The notes under the pieces: model-generated | Database searches by the model: none | What the model saw: only the letters and a program-made list of their open reading frames with translations | Told to the model about the DNA's origin: nothing | Shown: positions 16,762 through 24,732 of the stretch, one piece after another | Layout of the letters: the number at the start of each line of letters is the position of its first letter | Numbering within the stretch: position 1 is the stretch's first letter | Translations under genes and position numbers: made by a program | From: Microbispora bryophytorum | GTDB lineage: Bacteria; Actinomycetota; Actinomycetes; Streptosporangiales; Streptosporangiaceae | NCBI RefSeq assembly: GCF_006874465.1 | Contig: NZ_VIRL01000019.1 | Location: forward strand, 97,838-161,837 | DNA length: 64,000 nt | Reading direction: 5' to 3'

Positions 16762-17831
16762 CGAGTCGTCACCTCGGCGTCGGCCCGCCACAGGGAGGCA
16801 CGCCCCTCCCGCCAGCGGCCCAGCAGGTGCTCCGCGAAGAGCCGGTCGAGGGTCAGCGCACAGGCGGCGCCGTACAGGATGTCGCCGGTCATGGCGGGGT
16901 GTTGCGCGGCGAACGCGCCGCACATGTCGTGCACGGCGATCTGCTCGTGCACGGCGTCGGCCTGCACGTGCTCGTCGTAGTAGCGGCGCGCGCCGGCGTC
17001 GCCGCCCAGCCGCCGCAGGCCCTGGCTGTAGCGGCGGTTGGGGAGCGACGAGGTCATCTCGAAGGCCGCGAGGTGCCCGAGGAGCGCGGCCCGGTGATGG
17101 CGGTGCAGCCCGAACAGCGACATGACGTTGCTGATCGCCAGCGTCACACCGGGGACGCTGCCCAGGTAGGCGCCGTAGGAGTCGTCGAGGCCGAGCCCCC
17201 GCATGGTCGCGCGGAACAGCTCGGCGTGCATGCGCTCCGGCCTGCCCCCGCCGTACTCGTCCGACTGGATCTCCACCAGCGCGGCCTTCGGCCGCCCGAG
17301 CAGGCGCGGGATGCCCCACGTGTGGGGGTCGGCCTCCTTGAGCTGGTAGATCGACCGGTGGACCACGAACTCGCGGAACTGCGCGGCGTCGCCTCTCCCG
17401 CGCAGGTAGGCCGACAGGGAGGGGCCGTCGTCGGCCGCCACCAGCGCCGCCAGGGCCCGGGGCACCTCCCGCGGCTGCGGAGCGGGCGGGCGGGACACGC
17501 GCCGGGCCAGCCACCCCTCGAACCACGTCTCCAGACGCTCCCGCAGGGCCAGCACCGACGGGTTCCACTCCCAGCGGTCGTCGACGCCGTCGAAGCCCTG
17601 GTAGTGCAGCTCGTAACAGACGAACAGCGCGAGCTGCGCGTCCTCCTCGCTGCCGGATGAGCCGTCGCACGGGTCGCACGGGTCGCCGCACGAGTCGCCG
17701 GATGGGCCGCCGCATGGGCTGCACGGGCCACCGTACGGATCGGCGGGCGGCGGGTCGAAACCGTGCGGCGGCCGGACCAGCTCCGCGAAGAGCCGGTCGG
17801 TGAGCGGGCCTCTGGGCGCGGGCAACTGCAT
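16758..17831 (-). CDS. iron-containing redox enzyme family protein (haem-oxygenase-like fold)
   Basis: About 357 residues starting MQLPAPRGPLTDR. The C-terminal two thirds show the helical haem-oxygenase-like diiron pattern: ALVEIQSDEYGGGRPERMHAEL, AAFEMTSSLPNRRYSQGL, YYDEHVQADAVHEQIAVHD and MTGDILYGAACAL. The Glu/His residues at these positions are the candidate iron ligands. Relatives cleave or oxidise small substrates. An unusual feature is a Cys/Gly/Asp-rich insert at about residues 30-60 with five CxxC-like cysteines, coded by degenerate GTCGCACGG-type repeats (17659-17745). The start overlaps the stop of the upstream methyltransferase (TGATG). The operon order is methyltransferase, this enzyme, glycosyltransferase. 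Confidence 0.85.
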   Translation of the reverse strand: MQLPAPRGPLTDRLFAELVRPPHGFDPPPADPYGGPCSPCGGPSGDSCGDPCDPCDGSSGSEEDAQLALFVCYELHYQGFDGVDDRWEWNPSVLALRERLETWFEGWLARRVSRPPAPQPREVPRALAALVAADDGPSLSAYLRGRGDAAQFREFVVHRSIYQLKEADPHTWGIPRLLGRPKAALVEIQSDEYGGGRPERMHAELFRATMRGLGLDDSYGAYLGSVPGVTLAISNVMSLFGLHRHHRAALLGHLAAFEMTSSLPNRRYSQGLRRLGGDAGARRYYDEHVQADAVHEQIAVHDMCGAFAAQHPAMTGDILYGAACALTLDRLFAEHLLGRWREGRASLWRADAEVTTR

Positions 17832-18568
17832 CAGCTCTCCATCGAGCGGTAGACGGACACGTGGGCACGGCTGTCGTCGGTGAAGGCGGCGCCGGACCAG
17901 TCGGCCCAGCGGTGCTCGCGCGCCATCCCCGCGAGGCGGGCCATGAGGTCCAGCTCGCACGGCCAGGCGTAGCGGTGGTTGGCCGGCAGCAACCGGAGGC
18001 CGTCCGCGGTCATCCGCAGTTTCGTCGTGTGCATGAACTGCTCGGCCGGGCACAGCCGGGCGGCCTCGGCGACGACCTCGTCCTCGCCGACGGTCAGCAG
18101 TCGCAGCGACGTCCGGTCGCGGAAGATCGCGGGGTCCGGCACCCACGCCTCGATCACGAAGCGCCCCCCGGGCCGCAGGTGGGCCGCCGCGTTGTGGAAG
18201 CACCGCACCTGGGCCTCCTGCGAGGGCAGCGCGAAGACGGTGTTGAAGGCCAGCAGGACGAGCGCGAACCTCCCCTCCACCCGAACCTCGGAGAAGTCGC
18301 CTACCGTGACCGGAATGCGGTCACCGCCGGGCTTGTCGCGCAGGACCGCCACCATGTCGGGCGACCCGTCGACACCCGCCACGGCCAGGCCGCGGGCGGC
18401 GAGGGGGAGCGCCAGCCTGCCGGTGCCGATCCCGAACTCCAGGACGGGCCCTCCCTCGGCCAGCCGGAAGACGCGCTCGACCGCCGGGCCGGTCGGCAGG
18501 TGCTCCACCATCTCGTCGTAGACGTCGGCGATCGTCTGCCCGTACGCGGACGCATCGAACTCCCCCAT
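17831..18568 (-). CDS. class I SAM-dependent methyltransferase
   Basis: About 245 residues. Motif I is VLEFGIGTGRLALPL (about residue 46), followed by VAGVDGSPDMV and VTVGDFSEVRVEG. LVLLAFNTVFALPSQEAQ corresponds to motif II, and HLRPGGRFVIEAWVPDP is the post-II strand. It starts at ATG 18568 with GGGGGGAG upstream. The substrate is unknown. The gene is the first of the coupled three-gene set running to 15583 and follows the gas vesicle operon by about 50 bp, so read-through from that operon is possible. Confidence 0.9.
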   Translation of the reverse strand: MGEFDASAYGQTIADVYDEMVEHLPTGPAVERVFRLAEGGPVLEFGIGTGRLALPLAARGLAVAGVDGSPDMVAVLRDKPGGDRIPVTVGDFSEVRVEGRFALVLLAFNTVFALPSQEAQVRCFHNAAAHLRPGGRFVIEAWVPDPAIFRDRTSLRLLTVGEDEVVAEAARLCPAEQFMHTTKLRMTADGLRLLPANHRYAWPCELDLMARLAGMAREHRWADWSGAAFTDDSRAHVSVYRSMES

Positions 18569-18620
18569 ACGCTCCCCCCCAACACGACCGGCACGCGCTG
18601 TGGGCCTGCCGGTCGGGCCG

Positions 18621-18857
18621 TCACGCACCCAGGTCGCGGGCGATCGTGTCGAGCCGGTCCGCGAGCTCGCCGAGCCGCCGGTCGTCCACCGGGCCGTCGC
18701 CCAGCAGGCTCTCCAGGTCACGCCGGCCGACGATCACGACGCCCTCGGCGCGCGACTCCGGCACGACCTCACACCGCCCGCCCACCAGCACCAGCGTCGC
18801 GTCGGGCGACGGCGACTCCAGCAGCGCCCGGACCTCGTCACGGCCGACGACACTCAT
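18621..18857 (-). CDS. small conserved hypothetical protein at the gvp operon end
   Basis: A 78-residue acidic protein of unknown function: MSVVGRDEVRALLESP, then a central VVPESRAEGVVIVGRRDL strand-turn-helix, ending in LADRLDTIARDLGA. A good ribosome binding site (GGAAGGGGA) precedes it. It is 67 bp downstream of gvpK in the same direction. The position suggests a gas vesicle accessory protein or a small regulator, but no motif proves this. Confidence 0.65.
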   Translation of the reverse strand: MSVVGRDEVRALLESPSPDATLVLVGGRCEVVPESRAEGVVIVGRRDLESLLGDGPVDDRRLGELADRLDTIARDLGA

Positions 18858-18924
18858 GACATCCCCTTCCGCCCCGATCGGTCCCCTCCGCCTACCCGGG
18901 CGACCTGGCCGTACACGCTCGCGC

Positions 18925-19389
18925 TCACGGTGCGTCGGTGGGCAGCAGCGTGCCGAGGGGCCCCAGGTCGAGGTTGAGGTCGGCCGGTGAGACGTCGAAT
19001 CGCTCGCACAACTCGGTCATGGCCTCTTCCAGGCGCATCAGCGTCAGGCCGAGCGTCTCGACCTGCTCGTCGGACAGGTCGCCCTGGTCCATCCGCCGGA
19101 TGGCCTGCCGTTCCACGAGCTGGCGCACCAGCTCGACGAGCGTCAGCACGAGACGGCTCAGGTCGCGCCGCACCGCCTCCGGGTCGGTGTTCATCCGCCA
19201 GGGGCTGCCCCTGCCGGCTTCCGCGCCCTGCTCCCACCGGTCCTGCTCCCGCAGGTCCTGCTCCCACCGGTCTTCCTCCCGCCGGTCCTGCTCCCGCAGA
19301 TCCGGGCCGCCCGCCTCGGTCTCCACGCCCATCCGCCAGGGCCCTGCCGCGGTGTCCCGCGGAGCGCTCCTGGCCTCACCACCGCTCAT
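18925..19389 (-). CDS. gvpK: gas vesicle protein GvpK
   Basis: The GvpK core occupies the C-terminal 90 residues: RRDLSRLVLTLVELVRQLVE, RQAIRRMDQGDLSDEQVE, LGLTLMRLEEAMTELCERF and DLNLDLGPLGTLL, ending in TDAP. GvpK is an assembly factor of the vesicle shell. The N-terminal 60 residues are an unusual charged extension with repeated REQDR/WEQD units, coded by TCCTGCTCCCGC-type repeats (about 19225-19305). The chosen start overlaps the gvpS stop by 14 bp; an ATG two codons upstream is also possible. It is the last recognisable gvp gene of the operon. Confidence 0.92.
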   Translation of the reverse strand: MSGGEARSAPRDTAAGPWRMGVETEAGGPDLREQDRREEDRWEQDLREQDRWEQGAEAGRGSPWRMNTDPEAVRRDLSRLVLTLVELVRQLVERQAIRRMDQGDLSDEQVETLGLTLMRLEEAMTELCERFDVSPADLNLDLGPLGTLLPTDAP

Positions 19390-19696
19390 CGCCACCCTCC
19401 CTCCTGCCGTGGGCGCGATCGTCCGGTGCCCGCCCGCCCTCCGCGTACGGCTCGCCGAGCGGGTCGAACGGCTCGGTGCCGTGTACGGAGCCGAGCAGCG
19501 CCCGCAGGGAGATACGGACGAGGTCGATGTCGGCGATCGACAGCACGATGTCGCCGGTGATCACAACGCCGCCGGCGAGCAGCCGGTCGAGCAGGTCGAC
19601 GAGCGCCACACGTTCGGGCGGCAGGCGGCCCTCGGCGGCGAGGGTCCCGCCCCGCGGCCGCTCCGGCAGGTATGCCGGGGTCCCGCCGGGCGTCAT
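19376..19696 (-). CDS. gvpS: gas vesicle protein GvpS (GvpA/J family)
   Basis: About 106 residues with the GvpA/J-type core RVALVDLLDRLLAGGVVITG then DIVLSIADIDLVRISLRALL. This is the helix-strand-strand-helix of shell-related proteins, lacking the long C-terminal helices of GvpJ. In Streptomyces gvp clusters a protein of this type lies between gvpL and gvpK and is called GvpS. The ATG overlaps the gvpL stop (ATGA). The C-terminus is charged and Arg/Gly rich. Confidence 0.85.
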   Translation of the reverse strand: MTPGGTPAYLPERPRGGTLAAEGRLPPERVALVDLLDRLLAGGVVITGDIVLSIADIDLVRISLRALLGSVHGTEPFDPLGEPYAEGGRAPDDRAHGRREGGDERW

Positions 19697-20676
19697 CGCA
19701 GGCCCCCGGCGCGGCTCGACCCGAGGTCGATCGAGGTGAAGGAGTAGGGCGCCCACGGGCCCGTGAGCTCGACGTCCAGGAACCGGTCGCGGTAGCCGCC
19801 GAGCACCGCGGCGAACTCCTCCTCGCGGGCCGGATCCACCAGGTAGGCGCCGTTGAGCACCATCGACTCGCTCCGCCCGGACAGCTGGGGGTCCTGCGGG
19901 CGGTGGCGGCGGCTCGCCACGGCGACCTGTCCCAGCTCGGCGTGCAGGAGCTCGGCCCGCTCGGCCGCCGCGCGCCACAGGTCCTCCCTGTCGCGCAGGC
20001 TCTCCTTCTTCCGGCGCAGGTACGCCAGGCCGGGGCTCTCGCCACCGGAGGCGCCGGCGCTGGCGGTGGTCGTGGCGGCGGTGGCGGCGGGCGCGGGAGA
20101 GGGGGGCGGCGTGTCCCGGCGCAGGTAGGCCTTGACGCCCCACTCCCGCCGTCCCGCGACATGCGACAGGATCTCCGCGAAGTCGTCGTGCCGCCGGTCG
20201 AGGAGATCGCGGACCTGCTCCTCGCCGGTGTAGACGGTCACGAGGCGCACGGGTGCGGCCGGCCCGGCCGCCGCCAGCGCCTCGACGACCCGGTGGTGGG
20301 CGCGCGCGACCCCCTCCACCCATTCGAGGTCCTCCAGCGAGCGGCGCAGCGGTTCCTCGCCGAACCGGTCGAGGGGCACGTCGCTGACGTGGGCCACCAG
20401 CCCGCCGCAGGACACGGTCCGCACCGGGCCGTCGCTGACGCCGCGCAGGTCCCGAGGGGGCTCCCCTCCGGGCGTCACCGCGTACAGGTAGACCCCCTGG
20501 CCGGGGCCGCCCGGGGTGGCGGTCTCAGGGGTCGCGCGCGGGTCGTCAGGGGCATGGGGCCCCTGCGCCTTCTGCGGCGGGGCGGCGGGAGCGGCGAGGC
20601 GGCTCCCGCCCGCGGCCGGGTGGCTCCCGCTCACGGCGGGGTGGTTCTCACTCACGGCGGGGTGCTTGTCATTCAC
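19693..20676 (-). CDS. gvpL: gas vesicle protein GvpL (GvpF/GvpL family)
   Basis: The GvpF/L fold begins at GVYLYAVTPGG and has RTVSCGGLVAHVSDVPLDRF, HHRVVEALAAAGPAAPVRLVT, EWGVKAYLRR and the C-terminal signature ELTGPWAPYSF. These proteins nucleate or chaperone shell assembly. The N-terminus carries about 45 residues with a degenerate HPAV/SxxHPA repeat. The preferred start is GTG at 20676, overlapping the gvpJ stop by 8 bp (coupled). An alternative upstream start at 20739 would give a 71-bp overlap. A Pro/Ala/Thr linker interrupts the domain after about residue 180. Confidence 0.9.
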   Translation of the reverse strand: MNDKHPAVSENHPAVSGSHPAAGGSRLAAPAAPPQKAQGPHAPDDPRATPETATPGGPGQGVYLYAVTPGGEPPRDLRGVSDGPVRTVSCGGLVAHVSDVPLDRFGEEPLRRSLEDLEWVEGVARAHHRVVEALAAAGPAAPVRLVTVYTGEEQVRDLLDRRHDDFAEILSHVAGRREWGVKAYLRRDTPPPSPAPAATAATTTASAGASGGESPGLAYLRRKKESLRDREDLWRAAAERAELLHAELGQVAVASRRHRPQDPQLSGRSESMVLNGAYLVDPAREEEFAAVLGGYRDRFLDVELTGPWAPYSFTSIDLGSSRAGGLR

Positions 20677-21196
20677 GGCCGGGCTCCGTTCCGCCGAGGC
20701 GGCCGAGCCGCCGGGCGCGGTCCTCGGCCTGGCGGTCACCCCGTCGCTCGTGCGCGCGGAAGCCCGGTCCCTCCTGCGCGTGCTCTCCCGGGCGTTCTCC
20801 GGCGTGCTCTCCCGGGCGTTCGTGCGCGTGCTCGCCCGGTTCGAGCTCCGCCCGCTCCTCCCAGGCGAGCAGGCGCTCCTCGACCGCGTTCAGGCGGTCG
20901 CGGAGCCGGCGGTTCTCCTCGGCCAGTTCGCGGTCCTTGCCGCTGAGCCACGGGTCGCGCTCCCACCAGTCGATGCCGATCTCCCGCGCGGTGTCGACCG
21001 ATGCGATGACCAGCCGCAGCTTGATGGTCAGCAGCTCGATCTCCAGCAGGTTCACCCGGATGTCGCCGGCGATCACGATGCCCCGGTCGAGCACGCGTTC
21101 CAGGATGTCGCCCAGGTTGGTCGACTCCCGGCCCATGACGGCCGGCGGCGCGTACGACGACTCACGCAGGATGGGACGCGAGCGGGGATCGGTCAT
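20669..21196 (-). CDS. gvpJ: gas vesicle protein GvpJ (GvpA-like with charged tail)
   Basis: About 175 residues. The shell-like core is TNLGDILERVLDRGIVIAGD then IRVNLLEIELLTIKLRLVIA, followed by SVDTAREIGIDWW, a diagnostic GvpA/J region. The C-terminal half is a charged coiled-coil-like segment (ELAEENRRLRDRLNAVEERL) and then a repeated GEHAxERP unit. It starts ATG 21196 overlapping the gvpO stop (ATGA). GvpJ caps or tips the vesicle in other species. Confidence 0.88.
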   Translation of the reverse strand: MTDPRSRPILRESSYAPPAVMGRESTNLGDILERVLDRGIVIAGDIRVNLLEIELLTIKLRLVIASVDTAREIGIDWWERDPWLSGKDRELAEENRRLRDRLNAVEERLLAWEERAELEPGEHAHERPGEHAGERPGEHAQEGPGFRAHERRGDRQAEDRARRLGRLGGTEPGRE

Positions 21197-21651
21197 AGCC
21201 CACCGCCTTGAAGGCCCGTGCCCCGCCGGTAGGTCCGGGTGCGCCGGTAGGACAAGAGATTTCCCTCGTCGTCCACCTGGCATTCGTAGATCGACAGCAT
21301 GTCGCCGGTGGACGGGATCCTGCGGTCCTCGACGACCTCGACATCCACCAGCCAGCCGTCCTCCACGGGTTCCACCGACGTGACCCCCTCCGTGTCCTTG
21401 GAGGTCAGATCCGCGATGTAGCGCAGGCCGAGCCGTCCGGCGGACACCGCGTTCAGCGCGGCCCGGCGCCGGCGCGGCTCGGCAGCGCGCTCGTCATCCC
21501 CGCGCGCATCCCCGCGCGCATCCCCGCGCTCGTCCTCGTCTTCGGCCTCGGGCTCGTCGTACGGCCCGGCCTCCTCGGGCATGCCCGAGGAGGCCCACCG
21601 CCCGTGCGGCGCGGCGTCCTTGTCGTAACGGGCTCTCCGCCGGGGAGGCAT
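21193..21651 (-). CDS. gvpO: gas vesicle protein GvpO
   Basis: A 152-residue protein. The N-terminal 60 residues are acidic with repeated RGDA units. The C-terminal GvpO domain is recognised by SVEPVEDGWLVDVEVVEDRR, then IPSTGDMLSIYECQVDDEG and LLSYRRTRTYRRG. GvpO is an accessory protein needed for vesicle formation in halophiles and is conserved in actinobacterial clusters. Here it sits in mid-operon between gvpG and gvpJ; in Streptomyces clusters I recall it first. The start is ATG 21651, 7 bp after the gvpG stop. Confidence 0.9.
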   Translation of the reverse strand: MPPRRRARYDKDAAPHGRWASSGMPEEAGPYDEPEAEDEDERGDARGDARGDDERAAEPRRRRAALNAVSAGRLGLRYIADLTSKDTEGVTSVEPVEDGWLVDVEVVEDRRIPSTGDMLSIYECQVDDEGNLLSYRRTRTYRRGTGLQGGGL

Positions 21652-21658
21652 GCGACGA

Positions 21659-21892
21659 TCACCCCCTCCGCGGGCCGCTCATGAGCCTGAGGACCTCTTC
21701 CACGGCCTGGGCCTCCTCCTCTTCGGAGATCTGGCCCGAGCGTCGGGCCTCCTCGATGGCCTCCAGCCGCCGCCGGACCGCCGCCGGATTCCGCAGCTCG
21801 TGCTCGACTTGCTGCTGGATCAGCTCGCCCAGCCGGATGACGCCATGGACCGGGGCGAGCGGCCAGGTGAACAGCATGCTGATCAGTCCCAC
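21659..21892 (-). CDS. gvpG: gas vesicle protein GvpG
   Basis: A 77-residue protein of the standard GvpG form: MGLISMLFTWPLAPVHGVIR, then LGELIQQQVEHEL and an acidic helix SEEEEAQAVEEVL. The GTG start at 21892 is preceded by GGAGGAGG. GvpG interacts with GvpF/GvpL in assembly. It lies 19 bp after the gvpF stop. Confidence 0.92.
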   Translation of the reverse strand: MGLISMLFTWPLAPVHGVIRLGELIQQQVEHELRNPAAVRRRLEAIEEARRSGQISEEEEAQAVEEVLRLMSGPRRG

Positions 21893-21911
21893 GGCGGCCT
21901 CCTCCCATGAG

Positions 21912-22703
21912 TCAGGTGGTGACGAAGTCGTATGGCGCCATCGGCCCGAGCATCTGGACCTCGACCCGGTTTCCCCACTCGGAGCGCAGCTCCCCGACGG
22001 CGCGTTCGAAGTCGGCCTGGCGGTCGTTCTCCACGAGGAAGGCGACATGTGCGGCGTCCCGCTCGTGGCTGGGGTCCCGGACCACCGCGCCGGCGGTGAA
22101 GGGCTCGAAGCGCCCGACGACGGCCCGGGTGTCCGCCTCGCGCTTCGCGGCGATGATCTGCGTGATCAGCTCGCCGAGGCGGATCCGTTCGTTGCGGGTC
22201 ACGTCTTCCGGCAACTGCCTGATCCGGTCGCGCAGCTGCCTGGCCTCGGCGTTCTCCGTCAGCACCTCGACCAGCACCGGCTGCTCGGCGTACCGCGCCT
22301 TGAGGACGAACTGGGTCCGGCCTTCGATCTGCTTCAGCGCGGCTGCGAACGAGTCGTGGTGCGGGGCCAGCAGTTCCTCCACGACCGCTTCCGGGGTTGT
22401 CATCACGGCGCCGAACCGCATTGGGAGCACGGGGACCTCGGCCGCGGCCTCGTCGAGCAACTGCTCGTGGGCCACCAGGTCCGATGCGCGGCCGAGGGGG
22501 CGGTCCACGTCGATATCGCTCACCAGCGCGGCGATCTCACCGTGCCTGATGATTTTGACCCGGCCGGGAGGATCGCCCACCCCGATGGCGTCCTCGCTGA
22601 TCTCCACGTCCTCCGGGAGGATGCCGTAGACGTAGCACGCGGTGTTGCGCGGGGGAGCCTCGGCCCGGTCGCCCGCCCTGGACTGCCTGGTGGAGCCCGT
22701 CAT
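21912..22703 (-). CDS. gvpF: gas vesicle protein GvpF
   Basis: About 263 residues of the GvpF/L family: CYVYGILPEDVE, HGEIAALVSDIDVDRPLGR, AHEQLLDEAAAEVPVLPMRFG, LKARYAEQPVLVEVL and the C-terminal LGPMAPYDFV. GvpF is thought to bring shell monomers to the growing vesicle. ATG 22703 begins one base after the gvpA stop, with GGGAGGAGG upstream. It is one of two GvpF/L proteins in the operon. Confidence 0.93.
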   Translation of the reverse strand: MTGSTRQSRAGDRAEAPPRNTACYVYGILPEDVEISEDAIGVGDPPGRVKIIRHGEIAALVSDIDVDRPLGRASDLVAHEQLLDEAAAEVPVLPMRFGAVMTTPEAVVEELLAPHHDSFAAALKQIEGRTQFVLKARYAEQPVLVEVLTENAEARQLRDRIRQLPEDVTRNERIRLGELITQIIAAKREADTRAVVGRFEPFTAGAVVRDPSHERDAAHVAFLVENDRQADFERAVGELRSEWGNRVEVQMLGPMAPYDFVTT

Positions 22704-22704
22704 C

Positions 22705-23121
22705 TCAGTCCTCCTCCCGTCGACGCCGGCGGGCACGCGGGGCTGGTTCCTCCGCGGCGTAGCCCTCCCTCAGGTCCTGCAGCTTCTCTCCGGCAGCCTC
22801 CAGCACGCCCTGGACCACGCCCTTGGTCTTGCCGCGGGCGATGCTCTGGGGCGCGCTCGACAGGAGGCCGGGCAGCCCCGGCTGCTGGGACGCCAGGTCC
22901 AGCCGGTTCACCGCCTCGGCGAACCGGAGATAGGTGTCGACGCTCGCGATGACGACACGCACGTCGATGGTCAGAATCTCGATGCCGACCAGTGAGACCC
23001 GTACGTAGGCGTCGATCACGAGGCCCTTGTCCAGGATCGTGTCAATGACGTCGGCCAGGCCCGATCCCGACGACCGGCCCGGCAATCCGCCGCCACCCGC
23101 CGGTGGAACGGCTACCGTCAT
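22705..23121 (-). CDS. gvpA: gas vesicle structural protein GvpA
   Basis: The 138-residue protein contains the shell signature [20 protein letters not shown] followed by [28 protein letters not shown] sequence and [10 protein letters not shown], close to the canonical GvpA monomer that forms the ribbed gas-permeable wall. Two differences from the usual 70-75-residue protein are a Gly/Pro-rich start and a C-terminal extension of about 55 residues ending in [10 protein letters not shown]. Such extended forms also occur in other actinobacteria. The ATG at 23121 has a GAGGAGGGG site. It lies 97 bp downstream of gvpZ. Confidence 0.92.
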   Translation of the reverse strand: MTVAVPPAGGGGLPGRSSGSGLADVIDTILDKGLVIDAYVRVSLVGIEILTIDVRVVIASVDTYLRFAEAVNRLDLASQQPGLPGLLSSAPQSIARGKTKGVVQGVLEAAGEKLQDLREGYAAEEPAPRARRRRREED

Positions 23122-23218
23122 GCGCTTCCCCTCCTCGGTTTCCCGTCGTGTTTCCGATCACTCGCTCCGCCCAGCCGCCATCCCGGCGTACAGGCCGTGT
23201 CTGCTGTTCCGGTGTCTC

Positions 23219-24727
23219 TTACTCGGGGGGACGGCGGCGCCGGACCAGGGGACGGCGGCGCGCCGGCCGCTCCTCGGCCTCGCCCGTCTCCTCGGTCTCC
23301 TCGCCCCTGCGGGCCCGCTCGTCCCTCCGGGGCTGTTCGCCTTCGCCCCGCTCGGCCTCCGCACCGCGCCGCCCGGCCGGTGCCCGCGCGCCGCGCTCCT
23401 CCGGCTCGTCCCCGCGCCCGCGGGTGGCCGGCGGCCCGGTACGTCCGGTGCGTCCGCCCGCCTGGGCGCCCGCGTATGCGGGCCTGCGCGCCCGCTCGGG
23501 CTCCTCTTCCTCCTCTTCTTCTTCTTCTTCCTCTTCCTCGTACGGCTCCTCCTCGGCTTCCTCGTGCTCCTCGGGAGCCGCTTCCTCGGCCGCTTCCTCG
23601 TGCTCCTCGGGAGCCGCTTCCTCGGCCGCTTCCTCGTGCTCCTCGGGAGCCGCTTCCTCGCGCTCCTCGGGGGCCTCCTCGCCCCGCTCGCGGCCCTCGC
23701 GTTCGCGCTCCTCGCGCTGCGCCGTCTCGTGGTCCTTGACGACCTCGCTGTCGCGGATCTCGCCCCGCCAGCCCTCGATCTCGTCGGGACGCAGCAGGGC
23801 GTTGGTCATGACGTGCCGTCTGAAGTGCTTGAACTCGAGCCGGACCCGGCGGCCCTGGGCCCGCCACAGGTTGCCGACACGCTCGAACAACCCCTGCGGG
23901 TGATACTCGACGACGAGCAGGACCCGGGTCAGTTCGGGAGTGATCTCGTGGAAGGTCACCGAGCCGTCCGGGAAGCCCTTCGGCCCCTGCGACCGCCAGA
24001 CGATCCTGCTGTCGGGAACCTGCTCGACGATCGTCGACTCCCACGTGCGGTGCGACCAGAAGACCTGGGCCTTCCACCCGAGCTTCTCGTCGGACTTCTG
24101 CTCGACGGTCTCGACCTTCTTCATGAAGCTCGGAAAGTCCTCGAACTGCGTCCACTGGTTATAGACCAGGCGAAGCGGCGCGCCGATGTCGAGCGACTCG
24201 ACGATGTTGGTGACCTTGAGCTTCTTGCCCTTGCCGCCCTTGCCTCCGCCGCCCCCGCCGAACAGGCCCTTGATCTTCTCCTTGCCGTACGCCAGCATGG
24301 CCGCGCGTACGGGGTGGCCGCCGCCGCCCTCGGTCAGAGCGCTGGTGACAGCGCCGAGTAGGCCGCCTCCGCCCGTCGCGCCGAGCCGGTCGGCCGCCGA
24401 CTTGAGCAGGTCCCGGGCGTTCCGGCCGTGGGTGAGGCCGCCGAGCAGCCCGCCGAGCGCCTCACGCCCGCCGCCCTGTTTCCCGGTGAGCGCGCTGAAC
24501 AGCCCGGAGCCGCCGTGCTCCACGTAGTCGGTGAGACGGCCGGCGAGGCCGTCGATCTTCCCGGTGACCCGGGACAGGGCGCGCTCGGCCACGGCCGTGG
24601 CGAGGTTCTGGAACTCCTGTCCGAGCCGTTGCGTGGGCAGCGCCCCTTCGTCCGGCGCCCGTGCACCCTGCCCCCGTGCACCCTGCGCTTGTTCCGTCTG
24701 GGCACGTTCCCGCGTCTGTTCGGTCAT
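23219..24727 (-). CDS. gvpZ: SRPBCC-family gas vesicle operon protein GvpZ
   Basis: About 502 residues. The N-terminal third has short Gly-rich hydrophobic helices (about 60-170) including GGLLGAVTSALTEGGGG. The middle is a polyketide cyclase/START-like SRPBCC domain from about 175: VTNIVESLDIGAPLRLVYNQ, WTQFEDFPSFMKKVETVEQK, FWSHRTWESTIVEQVPDSRI, FHEITPELTRVLLVVEYHP. The C-terminal 170 residues are extremely acidic, with three 12-residue copies rich in EEHEEAA and a long poly-Glu run, then Arg-rich sequence. SRPBCC domains bind hydrophobic ligands or lipids. The equivalent in Streptomyces is called GvpZ by position. The start is ATG 24727; GTG at 24736 is possible. Confidence 0.85.
   Translation of the reverse strand: MTEQTRERAQTEQAQGARGQGARAPDEGALPTQRLGQEFQNLATAVAERALSRVTGKIDGLAGRLTDYVEHGGSGLFSALTGKQGGGREALGGLLGGLTHGRNARDLLKSAADRLGATGGGGLLGAVTSALTEGGGGHPVRAAMLAYGKEKIKGLFGGGGGGKGGKGKKLKVTNIVESLDIGAPLRLVYNQWTQFEDFPSFMKKVETVEQKSDEKLGWKAQVFWSHRTWESTIVEQVPDSRIVWRSQGPKGFPDGSVTFHEITPELTRVLLVVEYHPQGLFERVGNLWRAQGRRVRLEFKHFRRHVMTNALLRPDEIEGWRGEIRDSEVVKDHETAQREEREREGRERGEEAPEEREEAAPEEHEEAAEEAAPEEHEEAAEEAAPEEHEEAEEEPYEEEEEEEEEEEEEPERARRPAYAGAQAGGRTGRTGPPATRGRGDEPEERGARAPAGRRGAEAERGEGEQPRRDERARRGEETEETGEAEERPARRRPLVRRRRPPE
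23557..23664. repeat. 36-bp tandem repeat in gvpZ
   Basis: Three head-to-tail copies starting at 23557, 23593 and 23629 encode the 12-residue acidic unit EEAAPEEHEEAA (minus strand). The copies are almost identical. They extend the disordered acidic tail of GvpZ, so copy number is likely to vary between strains. Confidence 0.92.
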
Positions 24728-24732
24728 CGGTC

